Assembly (NCBI GenBank): GCA_905221605.1 | Contig: CAJNDS010000557.1 | Span: forward strand, 926,517 to 965,016 | Direction: 5' to 3' | Source: Symbiodinium natans | Lineage: Eukaryota > Sar > Dinophyceae > Suessiales > Symbiodiniaceae | DNA: 38,500 nt | In this document: piece after piece, positions 18,019 to 25,300 of the stretch | How positions within the stretch are numbered: position 1 is the stretch's first letter | Layout of the letters: each line of letters opens with the position of its first letter | Notes under the pieces: model-generated | The model's input: only the letters and a program-made list of their open reading frames with translations | Told to the model about the DNA's origin: nothing | Databases searched by the model: none | Made by a program: the position numbers and the translations under genes

Positions 18019-19274
18019 TCATCTTCCTCATTTCCAGGGTTTGGCTCCTCGCCCCTTTCTCGCATTCTTCTCCTTTCTGTTCTCCTCCAAGGAGAATTCG
18101 GGTAGAGCGTAGTGGCTTGCGTTGCTCCCACTCGCTTCGGTGGTGGTCCCTTTGGCTCTGGAGGTGGCGCCTTGCTTCCAGCAGGTCGTTCCTTCGGAGG
18201 TGGTCCTCTGGAACTGCTCCCTGGTTCAGCTCTCGCATCTTCCATCCTGGGTTGTAGGGTCCCAGGCCCCGTCCTGGGTTGTAGGGTCCCAGGCCCCGTG
18301 TCTCGGCTGGAACTCGCTGTTCCACTGCTTTGGCTTCGCTGGCCGTACCTGGCTCGAAAGTATGCAACTCCACGAGCAAATTCCTTGGATTCCCTGGCTC
18401 TTGCTTCGTCTCCTGAAGGAATTGCACCGGCACGTCTTGCAGCATACTCTTCCTCATTCCGGCGGATGTGTTCCGCCACTGCTGCGTTGCTGGGTTCCCC
18501 GTCCAGCGTGTGAAGAGGAAGCTTCGTACCACTCGGCATTGGGTCCGGAGGTGGACACTCTGGAGCTCGTTCTTCTCCTGGCGGTGGACACTCTGGAGCT
18601 TGCTCTGGTTCTGGGCCCGCTGGTGGCGGTGGCCCTCCTGACTTTGGAAACCGAACTGGTTCCTGCAAGGCTCGTTCCCTTGCTCGCCGTTGGATCCTTT
18701 CCGTCTCTGCTGCGAGTGCAGAGAGTCTCTCCAGCTGCCTTCGCCTGCGTTGCTCAGCAGACACTTGCTGCTCTTGCAGCTCCAAGGCGATGTGCCCAGA
18801 CGAAAGTGTTCTCGGCTCCCTTCTCGGTGTAGGTGGTGCCTCTTGGTACACCATTGTAGTTTCGGGGCTGGAGGAACTAGGACTCCCGATCTCCACTGGC
18901 CCGTCTGGTTCTCCCCCTTCCAAGGGAATGTAATCTCTTCCTTCCACCGCTGGTCGTTCGGGCTTCTTCTTCGGCTTTGGAGGCATATACCTTGGTGCAC
19001 TTCCACTTCCTTCAGCTGAACTGCTTGCTGAAGATCCGTAGCCTTTTCCCATGCCAACACGGTGAATTTTGATCTCCTTTCTTCGTGGCTCCATTTCTTC
19101 TTCTTGTTCCACTTCTTCCATGGGCTCTGCGGGTTCCATCGGCTCCATGGGTTCTGTGAGTTCCATTGGCTCCATGGGTTCTGTGAGTTCCATGGGCTCT
19201 GTAGGTTCTGTGAGCTCCATTGGCTCCACAGCATCAGGGTTCCAACCCAAACCATCATCACGGCCACGAGGCAT
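17994..19274 (-). CDS. Copia 5' leader ORF, acidic and proline-rich, 426 codons
   Basis: The start codon lies 26 bp after the primer-binding site, the first long frame of the element's transcript. The N-terminus is a tandem run of MEPMELTEP-type repeats (about residues 17-55). A basic patch, a predicted helical Arg/Glu-rich stretch (about residues 165-205), and several Pro/Gly-rich segments follow, including a duplicated GPGTLQPRT. No enzymatic motif is seen. It overlaps the gag-pol frame by 25 nt in the relation that a -1 shift would join, but I see no convincing slippery heptamer in the overlap. It may be an additional structural protein or an N-terminal extension of Gag. A 646-codon frame overlapping it is judged spurious. 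Confidence 0.6.
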   Translation of the reverse strand: MPRGRDDGLGWNPDAVEPMELTEPTEPMELTEPMEPMELTEPMEPMEPAEPMEEVEQEEEMEPRRKEIKIHRVGMGKGYGSSASSSAEGSGSAPRYMPPKPKKKPERPAVEGRDYIPLEGGEPDGPVEIGSPSSSSPETTMVYQEAPPTPRREPRTLSSGHIALELQEQQVSAEQRRRRQLERLSALAAETERIQRRARERALQEPVRFPKSGGPPPPAGPEPEQAPECPPPGEERAPECPPPDPMPSGTKLPLHTLDGEPSNAAVAEHIRRNEEEYAARRAGAIPSGDEARARESKEFARGVAYFRARYGQRSQSSGTASSSRDTGPGTLQPRTGPGTLQPRMEDARAEPGSSSRGPPPKERPAGSKAPPPEPKGPPPKRVGATQATTLYPNSPWRRTERRRMRERGEEPNPGNEEDEWGDWSGR

Positions 19275-19299
19275 GGCTTCGGTCCCGGATGCACAGTGT

Positions 19300-19311
19300 G
19301 CTCCGCTACCA
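19300..19311 (-). promoter_or_regulatory. Primer-binding site
   Basis: On the coding strand, TGGTAGCGGAGC lies directly after the 5' LTR. It is the complement of a tRNA 3' end GCTCCGCTACCA. It resembles initiator methionine tRNA ends known from other eukaryotes with one or two differences, so that tRNA is the likely primer. Confidence 0.8.
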
Positions 19312-19447
19312 TGCTAAACTTCAAGTCGCTCTTTTTCCTTGAACCAGTAAAAGGCGCTGTCGGTAAAACATGAGTCACAAATCCACACATGCTCATCAAC
19401 CCTTTGGGTTGGTAGGTGGGGTTCCCAGGTAGTAGAAAAACTTTACA
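19312..19447 (-). repeat. 5' LTR (right end on plus strand), 136 bp
   Basis: It matches the LTR at 10559-10694 with three substitutions and has the same TG...CA ends. The element's transcript should start inside this copy and run leftwards. It has the same small hairpin at 19397-19411. Confidence 0.95.
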
Positions 19448-19452
19448 GATTG
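19448..19452 (+). repeat. Target site duplication GATTG, right copy
   Basis: Exact repeat of 10554-10558. An intact duplication means the two LTRs belong to one insertion event. Confidence 0.9.
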
Positions 19453-20000
19453 TCTCGCAGTTGAGCCCTACGTCGGCCTGCTGTAGGCCCGCCTCCAGGC
19501 ACAGCGATAGACACCTTCACGACTGCCCATTGGATGCATTGCGTTGTATCCTCTTTGATGCGTGCAATTATAGAGCCGCGCGAAGGCCTCTCTGAGCCTC
19601 CACAAGTGTACCTCTGGCGGCAACAACAGTCGAATTGGGGTTGTTGTTATACTCGCCTCCCTCACGTCGCTCCTGGAGTCGAGAATGATAGGGTTGCCCT
19701 CCCGTCCCTGAGGGAAACCGCGAGAGTGGCTGCTGCTTGTCGGCGGGGAGGTATCATCGGGGCTTGGGCATCGCGCAGGCGTTTTGTGACATCGACGTCA
19801 ACCTTCGCCAGTACACAGCGTGTTGTGCCCGTCGTGCGTGTGAACTGCACCCATTTCAAATTGCAGCTTCATGTTACGGAATTGATGGACTTGGGTGTCG
19901 CGCGAATGCGAAACAATGCTATACTCTTCCCCTCCTCTAGCCAGGCTAGGACCCCAGTCACTGGGCAAGTGGAGGAGGACGGTTGAGTTGCTCATGCCAC

Positions 20001-20020
20001 GTGAGTGCGCCCGCACTCAC
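20001..20020 (+). repeat. GC-rich hairpin, copy 1
   Basis: GTGAGTGCG-CC-CGCACTCAC has perfect 9-bp arms and a 2-nt loop. It is repeated with its flanks (ACG before, ACG after) at 20232-20251. Confidence 0.7.
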
Positions 20021-20231
20021 ACGGCGGTGTAGGAACCTGCATCTCTTCTCAAGGCAGTAGATCCATTTACGTTCTCTGTACAAGTTTGACGAGCAGTGAC
20101 CCCTCACCGCAATTTCCGAGCAGGGGCTCGGTGAAGCGGCTCAGGAGCTCCCGTTCGGGTTGCTCCCTTGCTCCCGAGTATTACCTGCGGAGAATCTTGT
20201 GAGGGTGCGGGAGTGATTTGATGTTGGGTAC

Positions 20232-20251
20232 GTGAGTGCGCCCGCACTCAC
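20232..20251 (+). repeat. GC-rich hairpin, copy 2
   Basis: Identical to the hairpin at 20001-20020, 231 bp downstream in the same orientation. The sequences between the copies do not look duplicated. Confidence 0.7.
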
Positions 20252-20354
20252 ACGCCCTAGTCCCCCGCATGGATTGACAGTTTGTTCCTGTGGCTCATAG
20301 CCCTCTCAGCCGCGAACATAAAGGAGTGATGGTATTACCCGCTAACTTGCCCCC

Positions 20355-21059
20355 TTGTTCTGTGCCGCCAGGGCTCACAGGAGCAGGCGCCCGCTTGCCC
20401 TCCCCGAACTAACTGCCCGGCATGGCTGCTTCGTTGGTCATTGGTGGCAGCCTTTACACCCGGAGATCTTTTCCAGCGAGCCCATCCTCGAAGGCCACGG
20501 CCACACTTGTAGTGCTGGCTGGATATCGCTCACCAAGCTCCTCGTACTGCAAGGAATCCGCGATGCCTCGGCAGCCCAAGGACGTCCTAATCAACGGACC
20601 CTCGCCATGGTTGCTGCGGCCGAACTCGCGCACTCTGTTGGAGGTCATCGTGCCTGGCTTGCACACCACCTTCGAGATCTTTCGCAGGATTTGAGGAACG
20701 AGCTTGCCCAGGAGTACGGGGCGTTACTGGCTATGTTCAGACGTCCGCCTGGACCACAGCAGAATGCCCTTTTAGCCTGGGCCAGGCCAATCATTGTGCA
20801 TAGCCAGGAAGATTTTCCAATTTACCTCATAAAAGCGCATTTGGAGCAGCATCTTTTGCTTGCATGGCGTTTCACTGCCGATAAAGTCAATTTGCTTTTG
20901 CAAGCGATGTCCGATGCTGTCCCCAATGATAATGCCGTCATTCTGGAGTGGGTAGCGTGCTTCCTCGATGAGCGTATTGCTACCGACATTCTCGAGCATT
21001 TAGATGACGAGACCATGCATCTGCTTGAGGACAATCGGCATTCGGATAGTGACATCTAG
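20355..21059 (+). CDS. Hypothetical protein, 234 codons
   Basis: The product is mixed alpha-helical in texture: AELAHSVGGHRAWL, DLSQDLRNELAQEYG and a C-terminal acidic stretch (LDDETMHLLEDNRHSDSD). There is no signal peptide and no recognised domain. It is the first frame of a co-oriented block that extends to 31.9 kb, and may be an upstream exon or separate gene of that locus. The Met used is only the first in frame. The coding signal is fair but homology is unknown. Confidence 0.45.
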   Translation: MFCAARAHRSRRPLALPELTARHGCFVGHWWQPLHPEIFSSEPILEGHGHTCSAGWISLTKLLVLQGIRDASAAQGRPNQRTLAMVAAAELAHSVGGHRAWLAHHLRDLSQDLRNELAQEYGALLAMFRRPPGPQQNALLAWARPIIVHSQEDFPIYLIKAHLEQHLLLAWRFTADKVNLLLQAMSDAVPNDNAVILEWVACFLDERIATDILEHLDDETMHLLEDNRHSDSDI

Positions 21060-21237
21060 CGCTGACCTTGTGCGAATACGGAACAAACGGCGGCCTAGTA
21101 CATCGGTCGTTATCCATGGTCATGCGGCATTCCTGTAATGTCATGCTGTTGTCTTGACCGATTTGGAAAGTTGTAACCATTGATCATGTTATACTGCTGA
21201 TGTAGTCTCCAACTGAAGGGAGCTGAGTCAGGGGAAG

Positions 21238-22165
21238 TTGGGAGCAAGCTTGTTGTTGTGTGACATTCTTTGCGCTGGACGGCACGGCTCTCAGGCAAGA
21301 CTGCCCAGTCTTCCTCTACCTTGCCCCATCAATTGGGTAGGCTGCCCCTTCTTCGCCATGGCATTGCAAGAGCCCCTTGGCCTGGAGAACCTGCAGCCTC
21401 CTCCATTGGTCGCCCCTCCGCTCGTAGCTGGGCGTGAAAACACCTGGATTACGGCGAGCCATGGCAGTTCAACCCTCCCCTTTGTTGTATCCCGGCCGAG
21501 TGCGGATGCAGGGCTCCTCCCTGGTTGTGGACATTTCTATGTGGAGAATATGCACCCACTGCCTTGGCAAGGGGCCATCGAGTATCTGTGGAGCAACCTG
21601 GCTTTCAAAAAGGCCGTCATTGCCTGCGCATGGCCTGTGGCGGGGCAAGCAGGCTCACCGCCCGCCTGGATGCTGCCTGACGGTGCTGCCTGGACCAAGG
21701 CAGTGTATACAATGGAAATTCTACCGCTCCTACTGGCCGTCCAACGTGATGCGAGCCCTCGCATCTCCTTGCCCACATATCTCATGGGCCTTGGCTCTAT
21801 TGCAATTTCCGAGGCCCATGCGACCTTCCGGGCTTGTGTTTGCATGGGCCCCATTAGGCTGCCTTCTTTGCTGCCAGCCCCAACGAGCGGGGAGACACGA
21901 ATTTTAGTCTATGGCGGACGAAAGGACGTAGAGACCTTTCAGCACCACCTTCGGATGTGCTACTCGGTGCGGGGCAATCATCGCGTGCCTCCTGTCACAG
22001 AAGCCCTTTCCGAAGACTCACACTTTACCGCCTTCAAGGGCTACGGACGCACGCAGTACCCCTCGCCAGGTGGTTATCGGCAAGGACCCGGAGCATGTGG
22101 TGTGGCCTGCATTGCTGAGCGATCCTGATTGGCTGTTGGCGGACCATATCGAGCTCCCGGAGTAG
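21238..22165 (+). CDS. Conserved-looking protein of unknown family, source of downstream repeats
   Basis: The frame from 21238 stays open to 22128. From about 22060, a +1-shifted frame reads VVIGKDPEHVVWPALLSDPDW and stops at 22165, which looks like the true C-terminus. The core contains GCGHFYVENMHPLPWQGAIE, SPPAWMLPDG and TMEILPLLLA, and ends in LPTYLMGLG. Segments of this core recur in decayed form at 32.2-33.6 kb, so it belongs to a locally duplicated family. No catalytic motif is recognised. A hairpin sequence lies inside the frame at 21748-21765. I infer it is the 5' part of the large broken gene that follows. Confidence 0.55.
21748..21765 (+). repeat. Hairpin GATGCGA-GCCC-TCGCATC inside a coding frame
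   Basis: Perfect 7-bp arms with a GCCC loop, encoding Asp-Ala-Ser-Pro-Arg-Ile. Related hairpins occur at 31963, 32626 and 33504. Confidence 0.65.
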
Positions 22166-22676
22166 TCGTCGGGGCAGGGTAGAGAGTACCTTCCTTTTTC
22201 CATTTTAATCGATTTATGCGCGCCGGCCCTTGTGTTGCCGCTACATACAGACCAGCAACCGAGGTACGCCTGCACTCTGGTGCTACTACTGTGCACGGAC
22301 AAAGTAAAGGATGCCATTGTCTCCAGGTCATTGCTTTGTACATGCAGCACATTGCAGCCACAAGTAACAGCCACCTGCGATGACACGCTGCATCCCCTTT
22401 TCAGGTTGCGCGTTGGATGTGCCCTGGCTCAAGCTAAGGGTGGCAGGCTGCCTGAACGAGGACCCATTGTGTAGAGGGTTGTTACGCTCCTGACTGGTTT
22501 TTTCTCGCCTTTCTGCTTCTTCTCTCTGTGTGTTGTGCTTTCTGTTTGGTCCTCCCCTTCCTTGTGTCCCTCCGTAGTTTTTGTAAGGGCTTTCCAGGGA
22601 TCTTCGTGTCTGGAGGTTGCCTCGTGGTTCTCCGCTGTCTGTGGGGTAGTCACATGAGTTTGGCCTGCCATGTTCG
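22166..22676. other. Gap in the gene block, possible intron remnant
   Basis: There is no open frame with protein-like texture. A long pyrimidine-rich stretch (about 22488-22577) ends in CCGTAG and resembles a 3' splice site. No matching 5' splice site was fixed with confidence. Confidence 0.3.
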
Positions 22677-24116
22677 GTGAGTGATGCCATGGAGTCGTAT
22701 GCCTGTCAACCGTACGCGATCCGGGTTGGAGCGCAAGTGCTCCAAGTCCACGTTGCCAGGAGAGGGCCACTCACTGCACTTGCCACTTTAGGGACCAGTG
22801 ATGTCGCAATGACCAGGCAGATGCAAGCCGGCGTCATCCTGCCTCACGAACTCGATGCTGCCGGTTGGTGCCGATACTTTCCGCCGGAAATACAACCCTT
22901 GTTGTGTCTGGACCATTCTGCTTTTTTGAGAAACAGCAACGCCGTCTGCTTCGCCCGGCAACCCACGGTTCGCTGTTTTCTCCTGCATGCATGGAGGCCA
23001 GGCATCGGCATCATGCCGCATAGCAGTGCCCTCATGGGGCGAGCGGTGTCCACGCACAGTGCTGTGCCTGGTGACGCGATAGACCTTCCCCCTTGGGCGA
23101 GTGTTGTCACCGAACAAGGAGCGGGTAGGGAGACAGCCCTGTCTCCCGGGCCCTGGCAAACTCCATCACCTAATCCACCTAGGGTCTGCTGGCCGGATAA
23201 TAGTCCTCGCCCTCCCATACCGCCGATTCCTCCACGTGTTGGAGCCTACCCAGTGAGTGAGGTCAGTAGGATCGAGCCACGAATTCCAGAGGGGAGGCCA
23301 CCTCCCGCGCCAGTTGCAGCCGACCTGCCGCCATGGCAGGTCCCTAGCCACCCAGGTCCACAGGTCCTTGCGGCGACCGCAATGCAGGCTATATGCCAGC
23401 TTCGCACTCTCAGTGCTGACCATGCGCCGGGGCCTCAGGAGCCTGAGGATCTCGCGCAGGCACTAGAAAGTAATCAGAATTTCCCTGAGCCCACCCCTAG
23501 CGGCGTACTGCCATTGAAACTGGCCTCGGGAGCCATTTCCGGCGAACCGCCTGAGCCGCAAGGTCTCCACCCAGAGATTGACTACAATGCATTACTCGGC
23601 TGCCTACTTCCACAGCTCCGGGCTGCTGAGTCCGCAGGAGCCCATGTCCTGCTCTTAGTCACGGATAGTCGCTGCTTCTTGTCTATTCCGCACTTCCCCT
23701 ACTTTGCCCGGCATTTGGTAGCACGCATGCAGTGGGAAGGCCCGTTTAAGGAGAGGTGGTTTCCCATCTTGGTTAATACCAAGGAAGCGGGGCTAGCTTC
23801 TGTGCACTTTACGTGGGCGGGGCCCGAAATTCTGGCAGTCCTCAGAGTCCTTGCGCCAGGGGTGGTCTTGATGTTGCTTGACCATGACACCTTGTTCACT
23901 GCCAGGTGGGAAGCAGAAGAGCTGCGAAGGTTTGCAGTCCTCGATCTACTGCCCAATACCCTCTCGACGGAGTCACTGGGCAGCATGGCCCTGTGGCTCG
24001 CTTCCAGCCTCGCCGTGGAGTTGCTCGCCGGACGGGTCCATACCGTGTGGGGCCCGATCGCCAAACTCAATTGGCATGGTTTGTGCGTCCGAGGACCAGC
24101 TCGAAGCAAATGGGGG
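22677..24116 (+). CDS. Large broken gene, part 1: linker and DHD-containing domain
   Basis: Residues 1-150 are globular in texture with no recognised fold. Residues 150-290 are proline-rich linker. From about 305 a second globular region runs through HVLLLVTDSRCFLS to VVLMLLDHDTLFTARWEAEEL, where the DHD triplet (residues 402-404, nt 23880) after hydrophobic strands looks like the metal-binding DxD of nucleotide-sugar glycosyltransferases. That assignment is an inference from one motif. The frame formally runs on to 24203, but the sequence after a G5 run at 24112-24116 reads better in the next frame, so the two are one protein interrupted by a 1-base change. Confidence 0.6.
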
Positions 24117-24117
24117 A

Positions 24118-25119
24118 TTGGTCCTCTTCTACCCGAATGCTCCGGACGGCAAACATCCCCGGCCCCCTCGCCCTCGCTTCTGCATCCCTGGCAACGTCGC
24201 TAGTGCGGTGACCTCAATTGGTACTGCGTTGAGCCGAGCCCTGCAGCTAGTCATCATGCCCAGTGAAGTGCCCACTCCATTGCCTGGTATGCATGAGCAG
24301 GTGCCGTTGGACCAGATCCATTATCGGCAATGTCTACGCAACACCCCTCTTGCCGGAACCACTGCTCACAAGCACTCTGACTTTGTGTTTGCGTGGGCAC
24401 TTTTAGGAAGATACATACATGAGGTTGCGTGGAAAACGGCCGACCTTACTGCTGGCCGGCCAGAGCCAGACATCCAGTTTGGCGCCTCCCCAGTCAGGCA
24501 GGTCAGAGGGGTCAAAACATGGGGACAAGGCCCATATGAACAGGGATTTCTTCCCTTGCTCATGGGTTACGGCGGCTCGCACTCCCGTTTGGCAATCCTA
24601 CCTGGTCCTGACTTATTCATGGCGAACCGATACGCCGAGGTTATACCCCCTCCTTTTGTGCATGGATATGGTGCCAAAGGCAAAAACATCTTGCCGCAGT
24701 GGGGGAGTGTGTTACGGCTGCCTACTCTACCCGAGTCGGTCTGGGGCAACGGGGACACCGTCCCTCTGTGGGCCTCTGTTGGGCAAAAGGGCAGCGGACC
24801 AGTGCGGCTCCAGCTCTTCCCTGGGGTCCTCATGTTTTGGAAGAAAGATGCCCTATCTTCCTGCAGGGCCACCCCGAAATGGCGCAGTCGACCCAACACC
24901 CCCACTGGGCCGCTTGCTCTTCTTGCTGCCGCTGCGCATGCTTGGTTAGCCCAGGCGGATCTGCCGTGGCCTCTCTTCGCCGCAGACATAAAGGTCACGC
25001 CGTTGGGCCTCAGTCAATACTGGGATGATGGACTAGCCATGCGTGTGCAACAAGCCCTGGCAGCCTTTGCCTTTCCTGCCTACCAGTACCCGCCTCCAAA
25101 GCCTCACCTAACCCCTTGA
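24118..25119 (+). CDS. Large broken gene, part 2: continuation after 1-base shift
   Basis: The frame is open from 23878, but coding texture begins at about 24118 with GLVLFYPNAPDG, directly continuing part 1 if one G is dropped from the G5 run. Further stretches include LDQIHYRQCLRNTPLAG, VRGVKTWGQGPYEQGFLP, PPFVHGYGAKGKNIL and NTPTGPLALLAAAAHAWL. There are no transmembrane segments and no named domain. The stop at 25117-25119 lies 2 bases before a third frame that continues with protein-like sequence. Confidence 0.6.
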   Translation: MVLFYPNAPDGKHPRPPRPRFCIPGNVASAVTSIGTALSRALQLVIMPSEVPTPLPGMHEQVPLDQIHYRQCLRNTPLAGTTAHKHSDFVFAWALLGRYIHEVAWKTADLTAGRPEPDIQFGASPVRQVRGVKTWGQGPYEQGFLPLLMGYGGSHSRLAILPGPDLFMANRYAEVIPPPFVHGYGAKGKNILPQWGSVLRLPTLPESVWGNGDTVPLWASVGQKGSGPVRLQLFPGVLMFWKKDALSSCRATPKWRSRPNTPTGPLALLAAAAHAWLAQADLPWPLFAADIKVTPLGLSQYWDDGLAMRVQQALAAFAFPAYQYPPPKPHLTP

Positions 25120-25120
25120 G

Positions 25121-25300
25121 GGGAATGTCGGTCGCTCTTCATTAGCGGGATGAATGGGAAGGCCGAGAATACGCCCCCCACTGTGTCGGGTAGCATCATT
25201 CACACAGCCAATTCCTATGCACTCACTGGCTTAGAAATGGAAACAGTCCGGGACAAATGTGCCCTGCCCTGGCTCACTTGCACATGCCACATACTGCTGC
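25121..25300 (+). pseudogene. Large broken gene, bridging segment in a third frame
   Basis: Between the stop at 25119 and the helicase frame, the remaining frame reads CRSLFISGMNGKAENTPP, VSGSIIHTANSYALTGLEME and CALPWL before a stop near 25300. Its composition and position suggest it joins the two larger frames, which would need one shift at each end. Under this reading the first Met of the next frame (25257) is not the real start. Confidence 0.45.

Larger units (their letters stand above)
10559..19447 (-). mobile_element. Ty1/copia LTR retrotransposon, 8,889 bp
   Basis: The element has matching 136-bp LTRs, a 5-bp target duplication, a tRNA-type primer-binding site and a gag-protease-integrase-RT-RNase H order, all on the minus strand. 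That domain order defines Ty1/copia. The LTRs differ at three positions (about 97.8% identity), so insertion is fairly recent. The gag-pol frame is open for 2044 codons, but RNase H is interrupted by a small deletion and the C-terminal tail is split over two frames, so this copy is probably not autonomous. Compared with a typical copia element it carries an extra acidic 5' frame, a SAP-like motif before integrase and a long membrane-anchored tail. Confidence 0.95.
19453..20354. other. Spacer between retrotransposon and the plus-strand gene block
   Basis: An open plus-strand frame covers 19534-19986 without recognised motifs. The only clear structures are two copies of a hairpin-bearing 25-mer at about 20000-20024 and 20231-20255. 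Confidence 0.4.

Noticed and set aside
17459-19399. A 646-codon minus-strand frame starting inside the 5' LTR
   Set aside because: It overlaps both better-supported frames, starts upstream of the primer site in the LTR, and reads as Trp/Ser/Gln/Arg-rich repeat translation with no motifs. Only its short acidic stretch near 17.9-18.0 kb may matter.
10559-19447. Gypsy, retroviral or other LTR class for the element
   Set aside because: Integrase precedes reverse transcriptase, and the HVDD active site and RNase H motifs fit Ty1/copia.
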